This document shows positions 45,558 to 54,226 of a DNA stretch of 64,000 nucleotides, piece by piece. Source of the stretch: Cellulophaga tyrosinoxydans. GTDB lineage: Bacteria; Bacteroidota; Bacteroidia; Flavobacteriales; Flavobacteriaceae. Within the stretch, counting starts at the first letter, position 1. Every line of letters begins with the position of its first letter. The position numbers and the translations under genes are program-made. The notes below the pieces were generated by a model, which was given only the letters and a program-made list of their open reading frames with translations, was not told the origin of the DNA and searched no databases. The stretch lies in the NCBI RefSeq assembly GCF_900176415.1, contig NZ_FWXO01000002.1, positions 186,001-250,000 on the forward strand. Direction: 5' to 3'.

Positions 45558-46109
45558 ATGAAGACATTTTTTATAAATCACCAAGAGGAGTTATTTAGAT
45601 CACTAATAACCTTTGGCGTTATACTCGTTTTAAAATTTATTTTTACAAAAGCGGTTCGTAAAGTTGGTAAAATTGGTGATTTTAATAAAGTAAGAACCAA
45701 TTTAATTATAAAGTATATTTCTATAGCTTTAACCATTATCACTATTGCCATATTAACCCTAATATGGAGTGTTAATTTTAAAGATTTAGGGGCGCTTTTA
45801 GCTTCTATTTTCGCTGTAATTGGCGTAGCATTATTTGCACAATGGTCAATTTTAAGTAATATTACAGCAGGTGTAATTATATTCTTTTCTTATCCTTTTA
45901 AAATAGGTAATACCATACGCATTTTTGATAAAGAAATTAATAAAACAGATTACAATGGTGATGAAACCTATGTTATCGAAGATATCCGTGCATTTCACTT
46001 ACATTTAAGAAGAAGCAATGGAGAAATATTAACTTATCCAAATAGTTTAGTTTTGCAAAAAGGGGTTTCTCTTGTACAAATGTATAATGATGAAACACAA
46101 GAATTATAG
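45558..46109 (+). CDS. Small MscS-family mechanosensitive channel
   Basis: A 183-residue MscS-like protein with three hydrophobic helices (about 13-30, 48-68, 73-110) and the beta domain. The pore helix pattern ALLASIFAVIGVALFAQWSILSNITAGVIIFF and IGNTIRIFDKE, with EDIRAFHLHLRRSNGEILTYPNS, are diagnostic. The C-terminal alpha/beta cage of E. coli MscS is absent; the protein ends after the beta domain, a compact form seen in other Bacteroidota rather than an obvious truncation. It releases solutes on osmotic downshock at the inner membrane. Confidence 0.9.
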   Translation: MKTFFINHQEELFRSLITFGVILVLKFIFTKAVRKVGKIGDFNKVRTNLIIKYISIALTIITIAILTLIWSVNFKDLGALLASIFAVIGVALFAQWSILSNITAGVIIFFSYPFKIGNTIRIFDKEINKTDYNGDETYVIEDIRAFHLHLRRSNGEILTYPNSLVLQKGVSLVQMYNDETQEL

Positions 46110-46138
46110 CATAAACTTTGTTAAAGAAGTTCTAAAAA

Positions 46139-46170
46139 TTGCGTGCTAGCTATATATCTTTCTATATTTG
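46139..46170 (+). promoter_or_regulatory. Promoter (TTG-21-TATATTTG) of the PIG-L gene
   Basis: TTG at 46139-46141, 21 bases, TATATTTG at 46163-46170; ends 22 bases before the ATG at 46193. Close to the Bacteroidota consensus. Confidence 0.6.
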
Positions 46171-46192
46171 AGTACCAACTAAATTAAAAATT

Positions 46193-48724
46193 ATGCGCCT
46201 ATTCTTCAGGTTGTTTCTAGTTACCTTTCTTGTAACTAATATTTGTATTTCACAAGCTCCAAAAAAAAGCAGTTCATCAGACATATATCTTTCATTACAA
46301 AAATTAAACTTTCTTGGCAAGGCCTTGTATATAGCCGCACATCCTGATGATGAAAATACTAGGATGATTTCCTATTTATCTAACAATATAAAAGCAGAAA
46401 CGGCTTATCTATCGTTAACTAGAGGCGATGGTGGCCAAAATTTAATTGGACCGGAATTATCAGAATTATTGGGCGTTTTAAGAACTCAAGAACTTTTAGC
46501 TGCTAGAAGAATTGATGGTGGAAAGCAATTTTTTACACGAGCAAAAGATTTCGGATTTTCAAAACACCCAAATGAAACCTTGAAAATATGGGATAAGGAT
46601 CTTGTTTTGAGTGATGTAATCTGGATTATTAGAAATTACAAACCCGATGTAATTATCAACAGATTTGATCATAGATCGCCAGGTTCTACTCACGGCCATC
46701 ATACTTCATCGGCAATGCTTAGTGTTGAAGCCTTTGATTTAGCAGGCAATGCAAATAGTTATCCAGAACAGTTAAAGACTACTACCACTTGGCAACCAAA
46801 ACGACTATTTTTTAATACTTCATGGTGGTTTTATGGAAGTCAAGAAAACTTTGATAATGCGGATAAAACCAATTTATTAAGTGTTGATACAGGAGTGTAT
46901 TACCCCAATCTTGGTCTTTCTAATAATGAAATAGCATCTTTAGCTAGTAGTCAACATTTATGTCAAGGGTTTGGTAGACTTACCAGTAGAGGTTCAGAAA
47001 CAGAATATATTGAACTCTTAAAAGGAGATTTACCCAAAAATAAAGATGATATTTTTGAAGGTATTAATACTACATGGAGCAGAATTAATGGCGGTAAAGC
47101 TATTGGAGATATTCTCTACAAGATTGAAAATAATTTTAATTTTATAAATCCTGCCACCCATTTACCGGAACTTTTAAAAGCTTATGATTTATTACAAAAA
47201 AGTAATGACGAAGACTGGAAAAGCTTAAAAAGTCAAGAATTATTACATATTATCGAAGCCGTAACTGGTTTGTATTTAGAAGCATCTGCGGCCGATGAAA
47301 CAGCAATTCCAGGAGCTAACATCAAAGTTAATATCGAAGCCTTGAATAGAAGTGATGCTAGTATATCTTTACAATCTGTTTCCTATACTCCAAAGGCAGA
47401 AAAAGATTCCATCATCCAGCTATCCAATAATAAAAAATTCAATTTTTCACTAGATTTAAAAATACCAAATACCGCCTCTTATACAAGTCCGTACTGGTTA
47501 ATTGAGAAAAGCACTTTAGGTACGTATACTATTAATGATCAAAATTTAATTGGAAAACCAGAAACTCCTAGTGCGTACAACGTTTATTTTAATTTAGAAA
47601 TTAATGGACAGTTAATTCAGATAAAAAAACCAGTTATTTACAGGTATTCTAAACCCGATAAAGGTGAATTATATCAACCTTTTGAAGTTTTACCACAAGC
47701 AACAGCGAGTATAAAAGATAAAGTTTTAATATTTTCCAACGGTAACTCCAAACAAATACCTGTAACTGTAAAGGCTAATAAAGATAATGCAAAAGGCGAA
47801 GTACAATTGTGTTTCTCTAAAGGTTGGAAAGTTGATGTCGAAATCAAATCTTTTGAAATCTCAAAAAAAGGGGATGAACAAACACTATTGTTCACACTTA
47901 CACCTCCAGCTATAGAGGAAGAAAGTTTTATTTCGCCAATTGTAAAAATTGATGGGCAAGAAATTTCAAAAGAATTGACCACCATAACATATGATCATAT
48001 TCCTAAACAGTCCGTTTTAATGCCGTCGGAAACGAAGGTTGTACGCCTAAACATAAAAAAAGCAGGACAGTATATTGGCTATATAGTTGGCGCGGGCGAT
48101 AATGTTCCAGAAAGCTTAGAACAAATTGGCTATACCGTTCATAAGATCGATCCATTATCAATTACTCCTAACGAATTGCAAAAATATGATGCTATTGTAA
48201 TGGGCATACGTGCTTATAATGTCGTTTCCGAACTTAAATTCAAACAAAAAAATCTTTTAGATTACGTTAAAAATGGAGGTACACTTATTGTGCAGTACAA
48301 TACGGCTGGCAGATGGGATAAACAATTTGAAACAATAGCCCCATACCCTTTAACTCTTTCGAATGACAGAGTTACTGATGAGAATGCCGAAGTAAGCTTT
48401 TTAGCAAAAAATCATTCCGTACTAAATTATCCGAACAAGATAAGCTCAAAAGATTTTGATGGTTGGATTCAAGAACGTGGTTTATACTTTCCAAACGATT
48501 GGTCTAAAGAGTTTACGCCTATCTTAGGAATGAATGATGAAGGAGAAAGTTCTAAAACTGGAAGTTTATTAGTAGCTTCATACGGTAAAGGAAACTATAT
48601 TTACACAGGACTAAGTTTTTTTAGAGAGCTACCAGCGGGAGTAACCGGAGCATACAAGCTATTTGCTAATATGTTGTCTATAGGAAAAGATAAAATTGAT
48701 ATCGATAAAAAATTAAAAAATTAA
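46193..48724 (+). CDS. Large exported PIG-L/LmbE deacetylase with C-terminal ThuA-like domain
   Basis: An 843-residue protein with a signal peptide (LFLVTFLVTNICISQA). The N-terminal PIG-L domain has zinc/catalytic motif AAHPDDENTR (H50, D52, D53), GDGGQNLIG and the second histidine cluster RFDHRSPGSTHGHH. A middle region of beta-sandwich type (about 365-620) is followed by a ThuA/glutaminase-like fold (640-840: YDAIVMGIRAYNV, YVKNGGTLIVQYNT). Relatives deacetylate GlcNAc-like sugars or mycothiol-type conjugates; here an exported sugar is likely. It is the first gene of a tight three-gene run with a microprotein and a symporter. Confidence 0.88.
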   Translation: MRLFFRLFLVTFLVTNICISQAPKKSSSSDIYLSLQKLNFLGKALYIAAHPDDENTRMISYLSNNIKAETAYLSLTRGDGGQNLIGPELSELLGVLRTQELLAARRIDGGKQFFTRAKDFGFSKHPNETLKIWDKDLVLSDVIWIIRNYKPDVIINRFDHRSPGSTHGHHTSSAMLSVEAFDLAGNANSYPEQLKTTTTWQPKRLFFNTSWWFYGSQENFDNADKTNLLSVDTGVYYPNLGLSNNEIASLASSQHLCQGFGRLTSRGSETEYIELLKGDLPKNKDDIFEGINTTWSRINGGKAIGDILYKIENNFNFINPATHLPELLKAYDLLQKSNDEDWKSLKSQELLHIIEAVTGLYLEASAADETAIPGANIKVNIEALNRSDASISLQSVSYTPKAEKDSIIQLSNNKKFNFSLDLKIPNTASYTSPYWLIEKSTLGTYTINDQNLIGKPETPSAYNVYFNLEINGQLIQIKKPVIYRYSKPDKGELYQPFEVLPQATASIKDKVLIFSNGNSKQIPVTVKANKDNAKGEVQLCFSKGWKVDVEIKSFEISKKGDEQTLLFTLTPPAIEEESFISPIVKIDGQEISKELTTITYDHIPKQSVLMPSETKVVRLNIKKAGQYIGYIVGAGDNVPESLEQIGYTVHKIDPLSITPNELQKYDAIVMGIRAYNVVSELKFKQKNLLDYVKNGGTLIVQYNTAGRWDKQFETIAPYPLTLSNDRVTDENAEVSFLAKNHSVLNYPNKISSKDFDGWIQERGLYFPNDWSKEFTPILGMNDEGESSKTGSLLVASYGKGNYIYTGLSFFRELPAGVTGAYKLFANMLSIGKDKIDIDKKLKN

Positions 48725-48726
48725 TA

Positions 48727-48828
48727 ATGAACGAGAAGTTTATTTGGAAGAAAGAGTATTCTTTAGTGCTTATTCTAAATATTATTTATGTGATTGTTTT
48801 TTATTTTATAATGACAGGAAATAGATAG
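48727..48828 (+). CDS. 33-residue single-helix membrane microprotein
   Basis: ATG 48727 to TAG 48828 encodes 33 residues beginning MNEKFIWKKEYSLVLILNII and ending FIMTGNR: a charged N-terminus, then one hydrophobic helix (about 12-30) and a basic end, so Lys-rich part inside and C-terminus out. It sits 2 bases after the deacetylase stop and 1 base before the symporter ATG, which strongly implies co-translation. The size recalls small accessory subunits of transporters; relation to known DUF4212 partners of symporters is not visible, being much shorter. The function is inferred from context. Confidence 0.6.
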   Translation: MNEKFIWKKEYSLVLILNIIYVIVFYFIMTGNR

Positions 48829-48829
48829 G

Positions 48830-50569
48830 ATGGCATTACTAGATTGGAGCATTTTAATAAGTACCTTGGCTTTTATTGTTGGCTACGGCGTTTGGAAAAC
48901 CAAAGGCAGTAAAAATGTTAATGATTATGTTTTAGGTGGTAACGAAGCCAATTGGACTACTGTTGGGCTATCGGTCATGGCGACACAAGCCAGTGCTATT
49001 ACATTTCTTTCTACACCTGGTCAGGCTTTTCACGACGGAATGGGATTTGTTCAATTCTATTTTGGATTGCCACTCGCTATGGTAATCATTTGTATTGTTT
49101 TTGTTCCACTCTATCATAAATTAAAAGTTTATACAGCATATGAATTTTTAGAATCTCGTTTTGATGTTAAAACTAGAACTCTAGCTGCAATTTTATTTTT
49201 AATTCAACGAGGCCTAGCGGCTGGTATTACTATTTACGCCCCTTCAATTATTTTATCTGCAGTACTCGGTTGGGATTTGCTTACTTTAAATATAATTATT
49301 GGCACCATAGTTACTATTTACACCGTATCAGGAGGTACAAAAGCAGTTAACGTAACACAAAAACAACAAATGTTCATCATTATGTTGGGTATGTTTGCGG
49401 CTTTCTTTTTTATTTTAGGATACCTACCAACAGACATCACATTTAGTAAAGCATTAAAAATAGCTGGAGCAAGCGGTAAATTAGACATTCTTGATTTTAG
49501 TTTTGACACCTCTACGCGTTATACATTTTGGAATGGAATTACTGGCGGCCTTTTTCTATTCTTAGCCTATTTTGGAACAGACCAAAGTCAAGTTCAGCGC
49601 TATTTATCTGGAAAATCGGTAAGAGAAAGTCAATTAGGACTTATTTTTAACGGAATTTTTAAAATTCCAATGCAGTTTTTTATACTCCTAGTGGGTGTTT
49701 TAGTATTTGTCTTTTACCAGTACAATCCTTCTCCATTAAATTTTAATCCAGCGGCCACTTCTGCGGTATTAAATTCTAACTATGCAGAGGATTATTTGCT
49801 ACTCGAAAAAGCACATGATGAATTAGCGATTGAGAAAAAAATTGCGCAAGACAAATATTCAACCGCTTTAGATATTAAAGAATATGACGCTACGATTGAT
49901 GCCAAGCAACATATTATAGATGTAAATGATAAAGATAAAAAAAACCGACTTGCAGCTAAGGCGGTTATTAAACAAGCAGATAGTAGTATTGAAACTAATG
50001 ATAAAGATTATGTTTTTATTCATTTTATTTTAAACTATTTACCAAAGGGTCTCATTGGGCTTTTATTAGCGGTAATCTTATCTGCAGCAATGTCCTCCAC
50101 TGCTTCCGAATTAAATGCACTCGGTACCATTACTGCTTTAGATATTTTTAAAAGACACACAGATAAGAATAACGAAAAGCCTCAAGAATTTTATGTATCT
50201 GTATCCAAGTGGTTTACCTTATTATGGGGTATAGTTGCCATAGGAATTGCTTGTGTTACCAATTTATTCGATAATTTAATCCAGTTAGTAAATATTATTG
50301 GTTCTATATTCTACGGCAATGTATTAGGCATTTTCTTATTAGCGTTCTTCTTTAAATTTGTAAAAGGTAATGCTGTATTTATTGGTGCAATTATTACACA
50401 ACTATTAGTATTTGCTACCTATTATTTATTCATCTATAGTTTACCTGATGGTGAAGAAAAGATTAGTTACTTATTATTAAATCTTATTGGTTGTGTTTTA
50501 GTAATAACCATCACTATGCTATTACAGGCATTCGATAACATGCTTAAATCACCAAGTGTGGAATCATAA
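48830..50569 (+). CDS. Sodium:solute symporter with charged insertion
   Basis: A 579-residue SSS-family (LeuT-fold) transporter with about 13-14 helices. Typical segments are NDYVLGGNEANWTTVGLSVMATQASAITFLSTPG pieces, AYFGTDQSQVQRYLSGKS and AMSSTASELNALGT, holding Na-binding serines and threonines. Residues about 300-395, between transmembrane segments, form a charged, probably coiled-coil insertion (KAHDELAIEKKIAQDKYS and onwards) absent from most family members. The related gene set, an exported deacetylase and a microprotein, suggests sugar or amino-sugar uptake. A strong terminator begins within its stop codon. Confidence 0.9.
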   Translation: MALLDWSILISTLAFIVGYGVWKTKGSKNVNDYVLGGNEANWTTVGLSVMATQASAITFLSTPGQAFHDGMGFVQFYFGLPLAMVIICIVFVPLYHKLKVYTAYEFLESRFDVKTRTLAAILFLIQRGLAAGITIYAPSIILSAVLGWDLLTLNIIIGTIVTIYTVSGGTKAVNVTQKQQMFIIMLGMFAAFFFILGYLPTDITFSKALKIAGASGKLDILDFSFDTSTRYTFWNGITGGLFLFLAYFGTDQSQVQRYLSGKSVRESQLGLIFNGIFKIPMQFFILLVGVLVFVFYQYNPSPLNFNPAATSAVLNSNYAEDYLLLEKAHDELAIEKKIAQDKYSTALDIKEYDATIDAKQHIIDVNDKDKKNRLAAKAVIKQADSSIETNDKDYVFIHFILNYLPKGLIGLLLAVILSAAMSSTASELNALGTITALDIFKRHTDKNNEKPQEFYVSVSKWFTLLWGIVAIGIACVTNLFDNLIQLVNIIGSIFYGNVLGIFLLAFFFKFVKGNAVFIGAIITQLLVFATYYLFIYSLPDGEEKISYLLLNLIGCVLVITITMLLQAFDNMLKSPSVES

Positions 50570-50607
50570 AAAAAGCTCCATAAAAAAATTTATGGAGCTT
50601 TTTTTTT
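50568..50607. terminator. Bidirectional terminator after the symporter gene
   Basis: A 17-bp stem (AAAAAAAGCTCCATAAA with TTTATGGAGCTTTTTTT) with 4-base loop, beginning in the symporter TAA and ending 18 bases before the convergent DUF2911 stop. Confidence 0.92.
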
Positions 50608-50624
50608 ATAAGTTGAAATCTAAA

Positions 50625-51470
50625 TTACATTCCTCCCCATTCTTTTAAAGAATCTTTGTTCATTTTAACATAATCTGCATTACCTGCTGCTTCTGCACCT
50701 GCTAATGACTTTTTAGCTACTGTAATTGCACCTTTTTTATCACCTGCTTTAGCATATATAAGTGACTGTTGTCTTAACTGCCAATATGCTGGTTTCTCAG
50801 ACATGGTTATTGCTTTATCAATCCATTCTTTTGCCTTATTAATATCTTTACCAGAATTTAAATAATATACTGCTGCTGCATAATAATCATCCGAACCTGG
50901 GCCAGCCATAACTTTAGAAATAGATGCGGTAACCGCAGCATCTGTTGGTACTTCAAAAGGGATAGCCACTTTAGTATTATCCCATGATATTTCTAAATGT
51001 GCACCATCTGCAGTTATATTTGAAATGGCGATGGTAAAAGACTCAACTTTTTCACCTAGTTTAGAAGGATTTGCCTTTACAATTGCGGCTACTTTACTAG
51101 CATCCCAATTTTGCGGTGTTCCCCAGTTTTCTGTATCACTGTAAAAATTAATTTCCCAAACACTCTCGCCTGGTGTTGTAAATATTGCATAAGAACCTGC
51201 TTTAAGATCTTTACCTCCAACCTTTACATCGGTGCTAAATGTAATAATAGAGTTCTTATTTGCTCCAGTTCTCCATAATTTGTTAAATGGTACTAAATCC
51301 CCAAAAATTGTTCTTCCACGCATCGCTGGGCGCGAGTAATCAAGCGAAACATCTGTTAACCCAACTACTTGAGTAACTTTTGCAGACGGACTAGCTTGTG
51401 GCGTAACAATCTGAGCATTCATTGAAATTGAAGCGCAAAATGCTAAAAATAAAATTGCTGTTTTTTTCAT
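50625..51470 (-). CDS. Exported DUF2911 protein
   Basis: A 281-residue protein with a signal peptide (TAILFLAFCASISMNAQ). The N-terminal 170 residues match DUF2911: PQASPSAKVTQVVGLTDVSLDYSRPAMRGR, FNKLWRTGANKNSIITF and YAIFTTPGESVWEINFY. The C-terminal part is helical and TPR-like (YYAAAVYYLNSGKDINKAKEWIDKAI). Widespread in Bacteroidota and periplasmic; function unknown. A TAGCTTTG box 22 bases before the ATG is a likely promoter. Confidence 0.87.
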   Translation of the reverse strand: MKKTAILFLAFCASISMNAQIVTPQASPSAKVTQVVGLTDVSLDYSRPAMRGRTIFGDLVPFNKLWRTGANKNSIITFSTDVKVGGKDLKAGSYAIFTTPGESVWEINFYSDTENWGTPQNWDASKVAAIVKANPSKLGEKVESFTIAISNITADGAHLEISWDNTKVAIPFEVPTDAAVTASISKVMAGPGSDDYYAAAVYYLNSGKDINKAKEWIDKAITMSEKPAYWQLRQQSLIYAKAGDKKGAITVAKKSLAGAEAAGNADYVKMNKDSLKEWGGM

Positions 51471-51492
51471 AATAGTGAGTTATTTGTTTTAA

Positions 51493-51500
51493 CAAAGCTA
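51493..51500 (-). promoter_or_regulatory. Promoter (TAGCTTTG) of the DUF2911 gene
   Basis: Minus-strand TAGCTTTG fits TAnnTTTG, 22 bases before the ATG at 51470. No -33 TTG is evident. Confidence 0.45.
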
Positions 51501-51577
51501 ATTAAAAAGCTATGCTGCTTCTGTTAATAATTCCTTAAATAAGGAGCTCTTCATGAAGTGGTGTTAAGTTTAATATC

Positions 51578-51585
51578 TATTTTTG
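51578..51585 (+). promoter_or_regulatory. Promoter (TATTTTTG) of the SRPBCC-SDR-photolyase genes
   Basis: TATTTTTG fits TAnnTTTG and ends 39 bases before the ATG at 51625; the -33 region lacks TTG. A single promoter could serve the three tightly spaced genes. Confidence 0.45.
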
Positions 51586-51624
51586 TTTAATATTTTTTAT
51601 GTATCTTTAAACAAAATTTAATTC

Positions 51625-52122
51625 ATGCAATTGTACCAACTACGTTCCCAACAAACACTACCAATTTCAAGAGAAGTAGCTTGGGAATTTCTTTCTGATC
51701 CAGCCAATCTCAAAAATATTACTCCCAGTTCAATGGGTTTTCATATTTTATCCGGTGCTGATAAAGAAATGTTCCCCGGTCAAATAATTCAATATACTGT
51801 TTCACCATTTAAAGGCTATACCACTCGTTGGGTAACTGAAATTACTCATGTACAAGAAGGCTACTACTTTGTAGACGAGCAGCGTTTTGGCCCATATGCT
51901 CTTTGGCATCATAAACATTTTATAAAAGAAACAAATGGGGGTATTATAATGGAAGACATTATTGATTACAAAATACCTTTTGGAATTTTTGGACAATTAG
52001 CGCAAGTACTCTTTATAAAAAAGCAATTAACCACCATATTTAAATTTAGAGAAAACAAGTTAAAAGAGTTATTTGGACAAATTGATAATAGACCAAATGA
52101 ACTAGAAATTAAGGCAATTTAA
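51625..52122 (+). CDS. SRPBCC family ligand-binding protein
   Basis: A 165-residue START-like (SRPBCC/polyketide-cyclase) protein: LRSQQTLPISREVAWEFLSDPANLKNITP at the start in pieces, YFVDEQRFGPYALWHHKHFI, and the C-terminal helix FGQLAQVLFIKKQLTTIFKFRENKLKELF. The fold binds hydrophobic ligands. Proteins of this exact type lie in Bacteroidota and cyanobacteria near photolyase and carotenoid genes. The SDR follows after 1 base, then photolyase 6 bases later, so it is the first gene of a likely three-gene operon, possibly light-responsive. Confidence 0.87.
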   Translation: MQLYQLRSQQTLPISREVAWEFLSDPANLKNITPSSMGFHILSGADKEMFPGQIIQYTVSPFKGYTTRWVTEITHVQEGYYFVDEQRFGPYALWHHKHFIKETNGGIIMEDIIDYKIPFGIFGQLAQVLFIKKQLTTIFKFRENKLKELFGQIDNRPNELEIKAI

Positions 52123-52123
52123 A

Positions 52124-52816
52124 ATGAAAAAAAATATACTTTTAATAGGCGGATCGCACGGTATTGGATTATCAGTTGCAAAACAATTGCAAGATGACAA
52201 CCATGTTTTTATTGCCTCTAGAACGCACGAAGAACTAACCGGATTGAATGTTACTCATATTCCTTTTGATGTTTTAACCGATGAATTTGATACCAATTTT
52301 ATTCCTGATAAAATTCATGGATTTATATATTTTCCAGGGAGTATAAATCTGAAACCATTAAAAATGTTACATCTAGATGCTTTTAAAGAAGATATGGAAC
52401 TTAATTTTTTTAGTATGGTTAAGGTGCTACAAACTGTAATCTCCAAAATGAATGATGGTGCTAGTATAGTATTATTTAGCACTGTTGCTGTCGGTAATGG
52501 TATGCCTTTCCATACTAGTGTTGCCGCTGCCAAAGGTGCCATTGAAGGTTTTGCAAAATCTCTTGCTGCCGAATATGCTCCAAAAATAAGGGTAAATGTT
52601 GTTGCTCCTTCACTTGTAGACACTCCTTTATCTAAACGTTTATTGAATAATGATAAAAAAGTAGAGATGATGTCGCAACGTCATCCTCTTAAACGTGTTG
52701 GTTCTGCAGATGATATTGCTGCAATTACCTTATTTTTACTAAGCGATAAAAGTAGTTGGATGACAGGGCAAATACTTGGTGTAGATGGAGGTTTATCTAC
52801 GCTAAATATAAATTAA
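52124..52816 (+). CDS. SDR family oxidoreductase
   Basis: A 230-residue short-chain dehydrogenase. The cofactor loop LIGGSHGIGLS is variant (GGSxGIG, compared with TGxxxGIG), followed by YFPGSINL (in place of NNAG), LFSTVAVGNGMPFHTSVAAAKGAIEGF, where the usual catalytic Tyr of YxxxK is H or T and only the Lys is recognisable (SVAAAKGA), and the C-terminal MTGQILGVDGGLST. Loss of the tyrosine suggests altered or reduced catalysis. It is 1 base after the SRPBCC gene and 6 bases before the photolyase gene; the partner pathway is unknown. Confidence 0.87.
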   Translation: MKKNILLIGGSHGIGLSVAKQLQDDNHVFIASRTHEELTGLNVTHIPFDVLTDEFDTNFIPDKIHGFIYFPGSINLKPLKMLHLDAFKEDMELNFFSMVKVLQTVISKMNDGASIVLFSTVAVGNGMPFHTSVAAAKGAIEGFAKSLAAEYAPKIRVNVVAPSLVDTPLSKRLLNNDKKVEMMSQRHPLKRVGSADDIAAITLFLLSDKSSWMTGQILGVDGGLSTLNIN

Positions 52817-52822
52817 TATTTA

Positions 52823-54133
52823 ATGAGTAAAAAAGTAAGTGTTTTTTGGTTTCGAAGAGATTTAAGGTTACATGACAATGTTGGACTTTTTCATGCATTA
52901 CAGGCAGAAAATCCTGTGCTGCCCATTTTTATTTTTGATAAAGAAATTCTCGAAAATCTACCAAAAGATGATGCACGTGTTACTTTTATCCACAAGACCA
53001 TACAACAATTACAACATACATTAAAAGACAAAGCAAATAGTTCAATTGCGCTTTTTCATGACAATCCTTTAGCTGTTTTTGAAAAACTTGTGAAGGACTA
53101 TAACATACAAACGGTCTACACAAATCATGATTACGAGCCTTATGCTACAAAAAGAGATTTGCGTATTTCAGATTTTTTAAAGAAACAAAATATCGATTTT
53201 CAAACTTTTAAAGATCAAGTAATTTTTGAAAAAGACGAAGTAGTAAAAGATGATGGTGATCCTTATGTAGTTTACACCCCCTACAAGAATAAATGGAAAT
53301 CCATATTCAATTCTAAAATAGATATGCAGCCTTATGACTGCTCCAGTAAATTAAAAAACTTTTTTAACGAGAATGATTTACCTAATCTTAGCCTTTCTGA
53401 TTTAGGTTTTGAAACATCAAAGATTAGCATTCCAGATTACAATGTAAGTGAAGAAGTAATTCAGAATTATGAAAAAACCCGAAATTTTCCAGCAAAGGAA
53501 AATGGCACCTCTCACTTAGGACCCCATCTACGATTTGGTACCGTTTCGGTTCGCGAAATTGTAAAAAAAGCCATTCTAGAAAAGAACGAAACTTTTTGGA
53601 ATGAACTTATTTGGAGGGAATTTTTCATGCAAATACTTTGGCATTTTCCACATACCACTGGCGCCTCTTTTAGACCCAAATACGATCGTATCAATTGGCG
53701 TAATAATGAAACAGAATTTGAACATTGGAAACATGGCACCACAGGATACGCCCTTGTAGACGCAGGGATGCGAGAATTAAATACAACAGGTTATATGCAT
53801 AATCGGGTACGCATGTTGGTCGCTAGTTTTTTATGCAAACACTTACTAATAGATTGGCGTTGGGGTGAAGCCTATTTTGCAGAAAAATTATTAGATTTTG
53901 ATCTAAGTGCTAATGTCGGTAATTGGCAATGGGCGTCTGGCAGTGGCGTTGATGCTGCACCCTATTTCAGAATTTTTAATCCTATGACGCAAATTGAAAA
54001 ATTTGATAAGCAGAAAGAATACATCAATAAATGGGTTCCCGATTTACAAGAGCTTACTTATCCAGATAAAATTGTAGATCATAAATTAGCTCGAGAACGC
54101 TGCTTGAAAGTCTACAAAGAAGCACTTTCTTAG
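52823..54133 (+). CDS. phr: Deoxyribodipyrimidine photolyase (class I, cryptochrome/photolyase family)
   Basis: A 436-residue flavoprotein. The N-terminal antenna domain starts VFWFRRDLRLHDNVGL; the FAD domain contains WREFFMQILWHFPH, TGYALVDAGMRELNTTGYMHNRVRM (in pieces) and NVGNWQWASGSGVDAAPYFRIFNP, the signature of CPD class I photolyases with the tryptophan electron chain. It uses blue light to reverse UV-induced cyclobutane dimers. The length (436) is somewhat short of E. coli PhrB (472). It ends the SRPBCC-SDR operon; no terminator is obvious after it. Confidence 0.95.
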   Translation: MSKKVSVFWFRRDLRLHDNVGLFHALQAENPVLPIFIFDKEILENLPKDDARVTFIHKTIQQLQHTLKDKANSSIALFHDNPLAVFEKLVKDYNIQTVYTNHDYEPYATKRDLRISDFLKKQNIDFQTFKDQVIFEKDEVVKDDGDPYVVYTPYKNKWKSIFNSKIDMQPYDCSSKLKNFFNENDLPNLSLSDLGFETSKISIPDYNVSEEVIQNYEKTRNFPAKENGTSHLGPHLRFGTVSVREIVKKAILEKNETFWNELIWREFFMQILWHFPHTTGASFRPKYDRINWRNNETEFEHWKHGTTGYALVDAGMRELNTTGYMHNRVRMLVASFLCKHLLIDWRWGEAYFAEKLLDFDLSANVGNWQWASGSGVDAAPYFRIFNPMTQIEKFDKQKEYINKWVPDLQELTYPDKIVDHKLARERCLKVYKEALS

Positions 54134-54226
54134 CACTTACTTTCCAAGTTGTTAAAGTTATAAGGGCGCTATCAAAAAAAAATTATCTTAGTTGAAAATC
54201 ATATTAAAGTGATTTTTAATTAGACT

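Noticed and set aside
45558-46109. MscS gene as broken because the C-terminal cage is absent
   Set aside because: The pore helix and beta domain are complete and the downstream gene has its own promoter; compact MscS forms are common.
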